Of a stretch of DNA of 64,000 bases, positions 1 to 10,547 are shown piece after piece. Location of the stretch: assembly GCA_002189035.1 (NCBI GenBank), contig NEEC01000002.1, positions 4,611,001 through 4,675,000 of the forward strand. The letters are read 5' to 3'. The first letter of the stretch is position 1, and each line of letters starts with the position of its first letter. The notes below the pieces were generated by a model. That model ran no database searches and was not told where the DNA came from. It was given only the letters and a program-made list of their open reading frames with translations. This DNA is from Utricularia gibba. Its lineage: Eukaryota; Streptophyta; Magnoliopsida; Lamiales; Lentibulariaceae. The translations under genes and the position numbers were made by a program.

Positions 1-228
1 TTGGGCTTTTTTGCCAAGGTCTTTTCTTATGTGTGTGGGACTACTGCTAAGGACATAACTCGGAATCTCTCTTGGGTCGAGATGCATCCCCATGACCTTG
101 GAAATTCCATGCCATCTAGATGTTCCAGACGATACGCTCCTTTTCCGATTACCCTTGAAATCCGATAAGGGCCTTCCCAATTGCAATCTAATTTTCCCAC
201 ATGTCTCTTTGGTTAGATGCTTCGGAGT
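1..228 (-). pseudogene. Integrase C-terminal part of the Tat-like element
   Basis: The minus strand encodes a degenerate integrase tail of the form KLDCNWEGPYRISRVIGKG followed by YRLEHLDG and FPRSW. This is the GPY/F region that follows the GDLVLR motif in Tat integrases. The GDLVL codons lie at about 223-245. The segment joins the rest of the integrase at 1609, beyond the inserted LTR. Confidence 0.75.
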
Positions 229-275
229 ACCAGGTCTCCTTCCGGGAATTTCCTTGGGGATATAGACTTATTGCG
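229..275 (+). repeat. Left copy of 47-bp direct duplication flanking a solo LTR
   Basis: The 47 bases from accaggtctcc to attgcg recur at 1562-1608, with five differences that are all transitions. The left copy abuts the first base of the LTR at 276 and the right copy abuts its last base at 1561. A normal LTR target duplication is about 5 bp. The sequence is integrase coding DNA of the Tat element, covering the GDLVL region. Confidence 0.85.
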
Positions 276-1561
276 TGTCGTTTTCTCAACAAATTTTAAA
301 TATTTGTAAAACGTAAAACACAAAAAGCGTAGTACGAGTATCGATCTAGAGTAATTGTTTTTTGTGAAAATGTTTGTAAGAAACTTCTACAAAATGTCAT
401 GGTTTTGTAAAAGGAGGTTTCTGAGAAGAAATAAAGTTACAACCTAAGTGATGGGCCTTGACTACGGGACGCAGTTCCTGGGAATAAGATTCCATCTCCT
501 TCCTTTGTCTATCCTCGCCTCGGTTTTCACTGGTTTTTTCCGAATAGCTTGTTATAGAAGTAACAAATAGCGTACTCTCCCTTACACTCTGATTGACAAA
601 GAGGCATGGGAATAGCCTCATGTGATTCCCCCTTGGACGATTAGGAAGACAAGAGGATTGACTTCGATTGCCTTCAAAACCGAATTGCGCGCGTGTGCCC
701 AGTTGTTGCCAATGGCTAGTGGCAAGTCCAAGGTCACAACCTGTCCATTGTCGTGGTACCTAGGCCACAAACAATCTGCTACTTTCCTTGAACCAGCAGG
801 GTCAGAGTTGGTGCTCTTCACCTTGATCTTCACCAAAAATCCGCGAGAAGTGGCCTGCTACTCATGGATCTTGACTAGGAGTTGTTACATAAAGACTACA
901 AAAAGATGCATGGAAGTATGCGAAATCCGAATTGAATTCAGACAAAAGCGAGTGTATTGCTCAAGACTTGGAAGGAAACTTCATCTAGTTCCCAAAAACT
1001 AAAAGGTTTTAGCCACAAAGGGACATGAAAACAGAAGCGAAATTGAAAACTAAGTGTTCTTCCTCCTTCAGGAGAGTAAGAACTCAAAAGTGCTAAGTCT
1101 AGAAACAAAGGTTCACAAGTTCAAACTAAGTGCTCCAAGTGGCTTTTATATCACTCCTCATGTGCATTAACTCCTTTGGGTCCTCTTCGCATTATTCCTT
1201 ATGTCTTGCGTGCGCCAGCAGCTTTCCTTTGCGTGCAAGTTAGCGTCCAATCATTGTTGTAAACTCTGACATGCCATAAGTCAGAGGCCTTGACCAGTGT
1301 TGGTCTTTCGTCCACAATCGTTCCAAATCACGTACAAGGCACGAAAAGTCAGAGTTTGACCTCTACAATACTCTTGCAACACTCCACGACAGTCTCCTAA
1401 CATAAGTGCACGAAAAAAGACAGAAAATATATACAAAATAGGAAAATAGGATTTTTCTAAGGAAAATCAATTACTTATCAATATAATTCCTAATTGGGAA
1501 ACTTAATACATAAGTAACACATAATAATATCTAATAAATAACCAGAAAATGACATTTAACA
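276..1561 (-). mobile_element. Solo LTR inserted in the Tat-like integrase
   Basis: On the minus strand the 1286-bp block starts TGTTAAATGTC and ends GAGAAAACGACA, the TG...CA ends of an LTR. A TATA-like box (gatataaaagcc, minus strand) lies at about 1141-1152. No gag or pol sequence is inside. The flanking integrase sequence is continuous on removing the block plus one 47-bp flank. Open frames on both strands at 618-1002 do not resemble known proteins. Confidence 0.75.
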
Positions 1562-1608
1562 ACCAGGTCTCCTTCCGAGAATTCCCTTGGGGATATAGAC
1601 TTGTTGTA
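1562..1608 (+). repeat. Right copy of 47-bp direct duplication
   Basis: Partner of 229-275. It starts with the base directly after the LTR end. The mismatches to the left copy are G/A, T/C, A/G, C/T and G/A, as expected if methylated cytosines had decayed since the duplication or if the two copies come from different element copies. Confidence 0.85.
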
Positions 1609-2440
1609 ATTCTTTTCCGTTCTTCTTTGATAAGCCCTTAGTCGGCTATACTGCTTCTTTGATAATTCTTTTCCATCCAAAGGGTCTTCAGCGTCAATTC
1701 GATTGGGCATACTGCTTCCGATCTATAAACCAATAAGAAGGTGGATTCTTCCGTAGTGGTTCGAGGGATGGTGCAATATGACCATAGCACCTCATCCAAT
1801 CGATCTACCCATGACCCTCCAAAATCCTTAAGTTTGGCTTCATACCTTCCCTCAGCATTCGGTTCGTTTCCTCTGTAACACCATTGCTTTGATGGTTATA
1901 TAACGAAGTGAAGTTGTGCTTGACTGAATACTTATCCAGGAATGCATCCATCTTTCCTCCAGCAAACTAGGTCCCGTTATCGGTCACTAGTTCTCGAGGT
2001 AATCCGAATCGGATGAAGATGTTTCTCCATAGAAATTGGATAAGTGTCTCCTCTGATATTTTTGCCACAGCATCTGCTTCCACCCATTTGGAGAAATATT
2101 CGACTCTCACGATGATAAATTTCCTCTGACCCGAGGTTTGGGGTAAGGGCCCCATGATATCCAGCCCCTAGCAGTCAAACGGGCACAAGAGTGGTAAATT
2201 TACCGGTTGTCTTGATATGCTTATATGGTACTGGCATACCTCTCACTTCCTCACCACTTCAGTAAATTCTTGCTTCATAGTTGGCCAATAGTATCCGCTT
2301 CTCCTTGCCTTTCTACACAATGATTGTATCCCAACATGACTGCCGCATTCTCCTTCGCGTAATTCGGTGATAAGCTCTTGAGAGTGTTTTTCCCAATACA
2401 CCTTAGTAGAGGTCCATCAAAGGATCTTCGGTAGAGAATT
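1609..2440 (-). pseudogene. Integrase core remnant, Tat-like element
   Basis: The 62-residue frame at 2155-1967 carries GPLPQTSGQRKFIIVRVEYF, SKWVEADAVAKIS and LPRELVTDNGT. The first aspartate of the DDE core (VAIDYFSKW in intact copies) reads E here, and the DNGT motif holds the second. Stops break the frame on both sides. It belongs to the minus-strand Tat element and is not functional. Confidence 0.85.
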
Positions 2441-2446
2441 CATCTA

Positions 2447-3049
2447 CTAGTGTATATCTCTTGGCTCTCTAACCTCCAGTTGTCGGGCTTCCGATTTTCC
2501 AGGTGGTGTCTCTCCGTTTCGCAGATACCGGATGTAAGACGACATCCAATCTTCGAGGAGACTAAGCTGCAGAGAGATGTCGTTCCCTGGTTTCTGAGTG
2601 ATATAGTTCATCATTCGTAAGATTACTGAAGGTTGATCCCGCAATCGGATCATCAGACTCCCTTCTTTTAACTCTAGAAATCCTGCGGCAAATTGGGCGA
2701 GGCTGTCCGCGGATCCGTTTTCCTCGCAAGCCACATGTGACAGGGTAAACTCCTTGAAAGTCTTTGCCAACTCCTTCACCTTAACACAATACAAAGCCAT
2801 TAAGGGGTCATGCGTTTCATACTCACCCGAAAACTGTCCTTGCACTAGCCGTGAATCAGTGTAAACGTCGAGTTCTACAACTCCAAGCTCCTTGGCTACC
2901 TTCATTTCTTCAATCAAGGCTTCGTATTCAATGACATTGTTGATGGCGGGGAATGAGAATTTCACTGTGATGTAAATATGATCCCCATCCCGAGTTGAAA
3001 TGTGAATTCCTCCTCCAACCCCGTTGTACGTAGAACCTTCGACATACAT
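2447..3049 (-). pseudogene. Second RNase H domain (aRNH) of the Tat-like element
   Basis: A 200-residue open frame, the longest in the element. It begins near GSTYNGVGGGIHI and contains NNVIEYEALIEEMKVAKELG, LDVYTDSRLVQGQFSGEYE and ENGSADSLAQFAAG. These match the catalytic pattern of the archaeal-type RNase H found in Tat retrotransposons, with the E-Y-E-A-L helix and the TDS motif. The usual leading D of the first strand lies outside or is changed. It lies between the first RNase H and integrase, which supports the Tat assignment. Confidence 0.85.
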
Positions 3050-3055
3050 GGCTCA

Positions 3056-4500
3056 TTAGTCGTTGATTTCCACAAACCAGTCAATAGGCCCAGTCATTTC
3101 GACCACAAAATCAACTAGATGCTGGGCTTTGATCGTTGTTCTTGATGTGAACTCGATATCCATTGTGCTTAACTTGACGGTCCATTTGGCCAGCCTTCCA
3201 AAAATTTTGGTTCGAGACAGAATGTTCCTCAACGGTTGGTTGGTGAATACCATGATATGCCAATCTTGGAAATACGATTTCAGCTTAGTAGCCGTCATTT
3301 TCAGAGGCAAGATGAATTTCTCTATCACTGGGTATCGGGTTTCGGCTGGTAACAAAACCTTGCTCACATAATACATCGGCAAGTATTTTTCTCCTAAATG
3401 GTTGTCAAGACTGCACTGACCACGGCTGGTGATATTGGTAGGTAGAGCCCCAAGGGTTCTCTCTCCTTTGGAGCCACCAAAAGTTGAGGGATGAAAGATA
3501 TTCCTTGAGTTTCTCAAAGACAACTCGACAATCCTCGTTCCATTCTACAGTGCTTCCTTTTCGAAGTGCCTTGAAGAAAGATGTTGAATTATCGGCCGAC
3601 CGAGATATGAACCGGCTGAGAGCAACCAATTTACCTGTGAGGCTCTGATACTACTTTATTGTTCATGGGGGTTGCATCTCACATATTGTCTTGATCTTTG
3701 CGGGTTCGGCTTTGATCCCTTTCTCCGATACATAATGCCCAAGGAATTTTCCGCTTTGTACTCCGAAGGGCCCCTTTCTCACATTTCAGCAGGTTGAGTT
3801 TTAATCCATATGACCAACATAGAGAGAAACAAGAGTCCAAATATGCCAAATGATCTTCTTCATTCATGGATTTTACGATCATATCGTCCACATACACCTC
3901 CATAGAAGTGCCGATTTTAGAAAAAAAGATTTTAATCACCAATCTCTGATAAGCAAACCCCAGCATTCTTCAAACAGAAGGGCATCGCAACATATCAGTA
4001 AACCCCATCTTTGGTGTAGAAGGTGGTTTTCAGCTGGTCCTTGTTTGCGACAAAGATCTGGTGATATCTGGAATATGCATCTATGGTGCTCAGGAATCGG
4101 GATCCAGCAATGGCATCTACCAACTTGTCAATCTTCGACAAGGGGTAAGGATCCCTCTCGAAGCAGGCAATGAGTTTGGTGAAGTGAACACACATTCTAC
4201 ATTTTCCCCCGGGCTTCGGGACGACGATAGGGTTGGCTACCCATTCGGAGTACTAGATCTCCTTCACGTATCCGGCTTCCAGTAGCTCTCTCGTTTTCTC
4301 ATTGATGATCCGGCACTTTTCTTCAGAAAAATGCCATTGTTTTTCCCAAATCGGCTTTGCTTCCAGATAGGTATCAATGTGATGTTCAGCAACAGATCGA
4401 TCGATACCTACAAAGTCTATAGCTGTCTAGGCAAAAATATCGACATTATTTCTCAGAAGTTCTGGAAACCTTTTCTCAAATTCGGCGTTTAAGTTGGTGC
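3056..4500 (-). pseudogene. Reverse transcriptase and RNase H of the Tat-like element
   Basis: Three broken frames on the minus strand. 4195-3995 has RDPYPLSKIDKLVDAIAG and LSTIDAYSRYHQI, the fingers and palm. 3966-3679 has LGFAYQRLVIKIF and EVYVDDMIVKS, containing the catalytic YVDD box. 3523-3056 has YYVSKVLLPAETRYPVIEK and TIKAQHLVDFV, the RNase H. Frame changes separate the pieces, so no active enzyme is encoded. Confidence 0.85.
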
Positions 4501-4599
4501 CAATGTGGGTCCTCTTCTATAAATCTCCCGGTACTAACTGTAGTGACCAGTACCCCACCGGTTCAATTGCCTGCCAGGGAGGCTCTCGGGGTTCTTTTT

Positions 4600-5100
4600 C
4601 CACCATCATTATTCTTGGTTTCTTTGCGCAGAGATCTCAGCAAGAAGACACATAACAGGATCGGGCGGCTGATTGGTCGATATCCAGCATATAGATGCCC
4701 CTTGGTGTTGGAAACTTAACTTTCAGATGCACAGTTGAGGGTAACATACCAAATGGGTTGATGCCAAGTCGGCCAAGAATGATGTTATATGAGGTCTCCT
4801 AGTCAAATATCAAGAATTCCAGCCTTTCTGTCCGTTTTCGCCCTGTAGCACCGAATGTCATGGGCAAGGTTATTTTTCCAACTGTCTGCACAGCCCATTG
4901 ATCGAAAGCATATAATTCCATGTGGATTGGGCGTATATCTCCCTCCTTGGATGACACGAGTAATTCGGCCACCTCCTTCTTCATGATGTTGCAAGAGGAT
5001 CCCTGGTCAATGAGGATCCTTCATAGCTTGGTGCTTCCGCATATCCCTGCCACCACCAGGGATTCATTCTGTGCTATCGAACTGATGGGGGAATCTCTTT
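4600..5100 (-). pseudogene. Protease region of the Tat-like element
   Basis: Minus-strand frames at 4984-4799 show ELYAFDQWAVQTVGKITLP and similar residues, typical of the segment after the aspartic protease flap in Tat polyproteins. Upstream at about 5040-4990 a degenerate ILIDQGSSCNIM-like string is visible across frames (DQGSSC). The assignment rests on position between gag and RT and on these short motifs. Confidence 0.6.
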
Positions 5101-5900
5101 CAGAGAAGGTGACTTCTTCTTTCTTCCAGGAAGCTCTTTCAATTCGATTTTTCCCGATCTCGAAGACCTCTCCCCTCTTCAACTCATCCAAGTACCTTTT
5201 CCTCGCCTTTCCTGACTCATTGATTTCGGTCCACCCGAATACCACGTGGATTTCCTGAATATAAGGGGGCTGTCTTGCACCTTATTGGCATCTCTTGAAC
5301 ATTCCGGTTTGTCCTGTCTCCTTTCGAGGATTGGGTTTCTGCTGGCATGGGGGGCAACTCCTGATGGCCTAGGAAGGAATTTTGGATATCGGTTTCCCTC
5401 GTTCCCAAGGTGTTCGTGACGTCCCCTTTTGCGTTCCATCACTTCTGAGGGGTTCTGTGTCGCACCATTGCCCCCATTGTTAGCATGATACTAATCGATC
5501 ATTCTTTTCATTACCCGACAGTCGATGGTGTCATGCCTTGTCGTTTTATGTATCTCGCAGTAGGTTTCCGCTCCGGCCGGTTCCACTTGATATACTTCGC
5601 GACGCATGTTTGGCCATGGAATCTTTACGGTTTGCCCCTCTTGCTACGGTACCGTCCGAATATCCACCCGGCTTCTCATTTCGGCTTTGAGCTCATCGTC
5701 AACTCAGATGTACTTCATTATCTTCCTAAGGAGTTCCCCAGATTTTTGAGTGGAGACTTCGATAAGCTCTGCACTAGCTTTGGCATCCCAAAAGCCCGTT
5801 TCATTATTTACACTCTCTCCTTCAAATCCAACTGAACGTCCATCACTGAGCAATTGAGTCGGTCGATGGACCTTCTAAGACTCTCTTTTCGGTGGTCGTA

Positions 5901-6819
5901 TCAGATGGAATACAGCGCCGCCTTGGATGGTGGGGCCTCAATGTTGACGACGTATCGGGTCATAAATAACAGTACCAATTCCCGATAAGACCCCGCGCTG
6001 CATAGTTCTAACTGCTTGAACCAAGTCTTTGATGCCTTTTGGAGCGAACAGGCGAATAGTTTGCACTTCATAGCTTCCGAATGCCGGACCGTTGCCATTC
6101 TCATGTTTAAGTCAGTCACATAAGATATGGGGTCCCCTTTTCCGTCATACGTGGGTAGTCCTTCGGGGACCTGGAATCCCCTCTCTGGCTTTTCCCTGAT
6201 TAGCTCATCCGAGAATGGGTCAAAGCATAGTGTTGGGGTACCTACCACTCCTTCGGCACTGCTCTTCAAAGCCAAATCGATATCGGCCAAAACATCCCCT
6301 CTCCTAGTGCATACGTTTTGGTCGAACGCGTCTTTGAACCCTCTACTTTCTCTAGCCTTGGGTGGTGTTTGTCGGTAGACCAACCTTTTCTTCTCATGAA
6401 TTTCTTCTACTTCTCTCCTCAACTCTTCTTCCCTTTTTCCCAGAATTTCGCTAGTCGTACTTCCTCTCCTTCGCTATACCTGGCTCATAGATGACCTCGT
6501 TGCACCTCTTCCTTCGCAACATCTCCACTTTGGTTTTGGATTTGATCTCCATTTCATGGAGATACTCTGGTGTCAGGGGTTGCTTACTTGCTCACCGTTT
6601 GGTTTCGGGTGTCCCCTCCTGTTTGTTGAAGTTCAGCCTGGAGGATGGTTTCAAGTCGGAGAGTATCTCTCTCATAAGGGCTTTGAGCTGTTCCCTACTG
6701 ATAACCATGAGGCCGGGGTTTTGTATGCCTACACTGTCCTCATTGTCGGGGTTGGTGGTCATGCTGTTTTCTGCCATAGTAAACGTTCGATGAGCGGCTT
6801 CGATGGATTTCTCGACCAT
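5901..6819 (-). pseudogene. gag of the Tat-like element
   Basis: The 173-residue frame at 6422-5901 contains PTYDGKGDPISYVTDLNMRM, CKLFACSLQKASKTWFKQL and SYRELVLLFMTRYV, the retrotransposon gag capsid pattern (P.YDG..DP...). The frame at 6819-6592 supplies a likely N-terminal part (MAENSMTTN and a basic C-terminus). A shift separates the two. In intact copies this protein forms the particle; here it is broken. Confidence 0.8.
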
Positions 6820-6849
6820 AGCATTCTTATAACGTGTTCCTGGCCTTTC

Positions 6850-7040
6850 TTGACTAGCTTACCCCATAGAGATGCCTCAGACATGTCTGACATATTTAGC
6901 CATGAATCCCATGGTTAAAACCATGTTGCTAGGAGTGTGGACCCACACTCCTCGCCATTGCCTAACATATATTCACATAGAACATAGAAAAGGAACATTG
7001 AGCACTACACCTCGAAAGGGAACGCTTGTTTGGAAACTGA
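6850..7040. repeat. Dispersed repeat, inverted copy at about 50570-50750
   Basis: The stretch around ggttaaaaccatgttgct and gtgtggacccacactcct recurs in reverse complement at about 50650-50692, with weaker similarity extending roughly 60-100 bp on each side. It lies just upstream of gag of the Tat element, so it could be the leader of that family. The element it belongs to is not settled. Confidence 0.55.
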
Positions 7041-8077
7041 CCAACAAGAGCACCTAGTCCTTGGAAGAAAACAATTTAGGTTTTGAAAGAAGAATTTTAG
7101 GGACTCTAAATAGAGTTGAGGCACCAAGACCAGAAAGACGTGTCCTGCTAGACTTTTCACACATTGAAAAACAAGTAGAAGAAGTAGGTTCATGAAAACA
7201 GGGAAGAACACTTTCCAAAACAAAACAATAACACATAGGCAATCAACCACATATGTTCTAGAGAAGCATCAAAACATGCTTCTAAAGAGCAGTAGCACTC
7301 ATCCCACTTACCTTGTCCCCTACAGAAGTAATCCCTTCCTACAACTAGAATCAAGAACTTCCCCTTCTCACTAGCTGTATTTCCTACCTCCTCCTCCTCT
7401 TCAACTATGATTCTCCAAGTTTTTTCCAAAATGACTCCATCCATCGAAACCTAAGAGACACCATGAGTCAGCATCCCCCTTATCTTGAGGTTGCCATGCG
7501 GCCCTTCCTTTAGATAGAACCTGCTTCATCTCCATTGGTTGACAAAAACAACCTCCATACCCATGTGGGCCTCATCCTTTCTTGATTTCATACATAACTA
7601 TGATCATTAGAGGGGTATTATACTAAACTCCAAATGGATATCGCAGACCATAACAGGTTTTGTGTCGTAGTTTTCACAAAAACAATGATTGGTCGGTTTC
7701 TAACGAGGAGTGTCATCTCTAGAAAGCAATGTTTCTTGTGGTTTATGACAAACCTATCAACTCCAATAGGATTCATGCCCAAGACATGCTCACAACTCTT
7801 TCCAAGGAAATAATACAACTACAAGCACATCAATAACATGCGAAATCAGCAGCACGAGCAAGGGTACACACCCATGGCATTGACAAGCATGGTGGCAAGC
7901 GCATTTGTATGCTAGCCCAGATGTCGATTGTCAAACGGGGTGCACATCCGAATCCCTGGGCCATCTCTTCTTCTCGATTCAAACCAACTTCATTAACCGC
8001 GAAATGACAAGGATGCTGTGTTTCCAAGCACCTTGGTTGGTTCATGTAAGTTCGTATGCCCTTTATGCATAACCTAG
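7041..8077. other. Unassigned spacer
   Basis: Short frames only (the largest are 97 and 84 codons, minus strand) and no recognisable domain. The sequence may be leader or LTR of the Tat-like element, but I found no second copy in the window to prove it. Confidence 0.4.
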
Positions 8078-8862
8078 TGCCACGACCCATTGTTAGGGCC
8101 CGGGAAAGATGAGTCGAGCCCACCCAGTCTTAGCTAAAACACTAGAACTCACGGTGTCTTTCATAACAAGATCAAATAATATTAAATTGGGTAATTACAT
8201 ATGTAAACTAGATTTAAGACTTTGTCCAATTACTTTTGTATAATGTAGTTCATAAGTTCATAATGAATTAGATTCAAAACGAAAAGTATATCATACATAT
8301 ATAGATCATACTCACACAAACCTAGTAAACAAGCAACACTACTATATATACATTTCCATATGACTCTAGAAAGCATGGTTGATCTCTAGACCTCTACTAG
8401 CTCCCTTTATCCCCTAAAATAAATAAAAAAGTGGTCATGCTTTTGAGTTTTAATACAAGTCAAATCAAAAAAAAAAGAGTTTATAAAAGAAACTTGAAAT
8501 ACAATGTGAGTCCTCATAGCTATCTTTTCTCAATTTTCATGCCAATCTTGCCATGACCTTGCCATCAGTTCATGATAGGTGGGACATAAGGTACCCTTGT
8601 CCATGGTTCCGCACTCAAGAGAGCCATCTTCGACTATAGAACCACAAACTCAAGCCATACATAACATATCATATCATATCTTGCATAGCTTTCATACTTT
8701 TTTGTCCTTCCACTTATACATGGTGCCTCAGAAATACCTGGCATATTACACATAGTGCCCAAGGGACAACCACATTGCTGAAGATATGTGTCCATATCCC
8801 CTCAATTCTTTCCTAGCTTGTTTATCACATAGTACATAGAGATACATATTGCAATATCATCT

Positions 8863-8888
8863 TAATAATAATAATAATAATAATAATA
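8863..8888. repeat. (TAA)n microsatellite
   Basis: About eight to nine tandem taa units inside the Del-like LTR. Absent at the matching place in the copy at 28389-29647, which reads aaaggtgacaggggtgg there. Confidence 0.9.
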
Positions 8889-9232
8889 GGGGTGGCTATC
8901 AGTGAAAAGAATCATACTTTTGGGACGCAAATATAGCTTTTTTTTGAAATAACACAAAATAACCTACTGCCCTGTTAGAACTTTCATGCAACATAAAAGG
9001 GTTTTGAGCGTAGATACAATCACATCCAAAGTAATGGAAATTAAACACCAACATCACATAGGCACATAAATTTTCATGAATCAATTTCAAAGATAAGTAA
9101 ACTTCAAAAGAAATCATGACACTTATCTTAACACCTTAGACTTTAAACCAAATCTAAAGCTTCGTTCACTAAAGGTACTATAATATTTACTTTCAACCTC
9201 TCCTCCTCGCCTTTGTAAAACTCAAAAATAAC

Positions 9233-9325
9233 CACATGTGGCACACATGCATGACGTACAAGTGGTGCACATGCAAGAGGACATGTGTTGCACATGCAAG
9301 ATGACACGTGGAACACACGCAATGG
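9233..9325. repeat. Minisatellite inside the Del-like LTR
   Basis: Three to four degenerate copies of a roughly 24-bp unit of the form acatgtggcacacatgcaag. The copy-2 LTR has the same array at about 29462-29550, so the array belongs to the LTR family. Confidence 0.7.
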
Positions 9326-9479
9326 TGGTCACTTGGATACATTTGATTAGTTAGGTTAGTATGAAGAACAACAAGTTAAAACTAAAGAGCAAAATCTTTA
9401 AAGCTTGAATCCTCACAATCACCTCATCTTATTTTGAGTTTCGTCTCAAAACTCGATTAAAGTCATCTATACCAACTGC

Positions 9480-10190
9480 GGAATTTCCACGAGTATCTAA
9501 GATTCAACCTCCTAGGTAGCCTCTCATGTAGTATGATTCGACCATTGAACCTTCACCATAGGAATCACCTTAGTTCTCAATTTCCTTTCTTGTCTATCAA
9601 GTATCTTGATTGGTGCTTCTATGTAGGATAGTTGATCATCAACAACAATATATTCAGAAATCACCTTATGTTGGTCGGTATCCAAACATTTTTGTAGTGG
9701 AGAAACATGGAAAACGTTGTGTATTCAGGCATATTCTTCAGGTAATCTTAGCATATATGCCACTGATCCAATTTTTTTCTCAATTTGGTATGGACCAATA
9801 TATGTCGGAGCAAGTTTATTTGTTCTTTTGATCTGGGATACTTCTTTCATGGGAGTAACCTTGAGATATACAAAGTCTCCAACCATAAACTCCAATGGCC
9901 TTCTATGCATATCAACCCATTCTTTCATCCTATTTTGAGCAATCCTTAAATTCTTTTGAACTACAACCACAACATCCTTAGTAATTTTGATCATTTCAAG
10001 ACCTACAATCTGTCTCTCACCTATTTCACTCCAATACATAGGGCTCCTACATTTCCTTCCATACAATGCCTCATAGGGTGCCATATCTATGCTACTATGG
10101 TGGCTGTTGTTGTAAGCAAATTCCATCAAGGCCAGGTACTTGTCCGACGATCCGCCAAATTGTAAAACAAACCTCTTAACATGTAGTTCA
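9480..10190 (-). pseudogene. Chromovirus integrase C-terminal half
   Basis: The open frame 10129-9725 reads MMEFAYNNSHHSSIDMAPYE, ALYGRKCRSPMYWSE, KNLRIAQNRMKEWVD and GDFVYLKVTPMKEV, followed by LAPTYIGPYQI. These are the end of the integrase core and the GPY/F domain of Del/Tekay-type Ty3/gypsy elements. The DDE core and everything upstream are missing: the element is cut at about 10190 by copia LTR sequence. Confidence 0.9.
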
Positions 10191-10207
10191 CTCTTTTAGA
10201 AAATCGT

Positions 10208-10547
10208 CACTCGATAACTCATCTTCGAGATGCTACTATGTGAAGATAACTCATCCAACCTTAGGGCCTAGGACTTACTGTTAGGCTCCCATTAGTAATG
10301 AGCGAAAATGTGAGCTTAAGATCAAGATCAAGATCCGTATTTGTGAAATGATACTCTAGCTAGGGAGTTTTTAACTTGAGCATAAGTGCTTAAAGAATCT
10401 CACATTATGATCTCATCATAATTTCTATAGCACATAGATCAAGTATAGGATTTTATCATTGATATAAATTTGATCACAATTCAAAGTAAATATCAAAAGA
10501 TAAGATTTTTCAATTAGTTGATTGTCTCTAGAACACATACGCTAACA
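10208..10547 (-). mobile_element. Rearranged copia LTR fragment
   Basis: The right part (10264-10547) is the reverse complement of the start of the copia LTR seen at 12859 and 47095, and ends tacgctaaca, the inverse of its TGTTAG start. The left part (10208-10246) matches 13189-13227 of the same LTR in the same direction. Internal LTR segments are missing, so the block is a deleted and partly inverted LTR. Confidence 0.75.

Larger units (their letters stand above)
1..6900 (-). mobile_element. Degenerate Tat-lineage Ty3/gypsy retrotransposon
   Basis: Read on the minus strand, the domains run gag (about 6819-5901), protease (about 5100-4600), reverse transcriptase and RNase H (4500-3056), a second RNase H (3049-2447) and integrase (2440-1609 and 228-1). 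That order, with an extra RNase H between RNase H and integrase, is known for the Tat clade (Retand/Ogre). The frames are broken by stops and shifts, so the element is inactive. A solo LTR sits inside the integrase. The element runs off the left edge, so its own 3' LTR is not in view, and I could not delimit a 5' LTR. Confidence 0.85.
8078..9417 (-). mobile_element. 3' LTR of a Del/Tekay-like chromovirus, copy 1
   Basis: On the minus strand it starts TGTGAGGATTCAAG at 9417 and ends GGGTCGTGGCA at 8078. The same sequence forms 28389-29647, and part recurs at 32586-32890. It directly follows chromovirus integrase coding DNA at 9480-10190, as a 3' LTR should. A degenerate polypurine tract (about 9418-9438) precedes it. 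Confidence 0.8.

Noticed and set aside
622-1002. 126-codon plus-strand frame as a gene
   Set aside because: Lies wholly inside a solo LTR on the opposite strand and shows no domain.
9233-9325. CRISPR-like array
   Set aside because: Short degenerate tandem repeats without unique spacers, inside a plant LTR.
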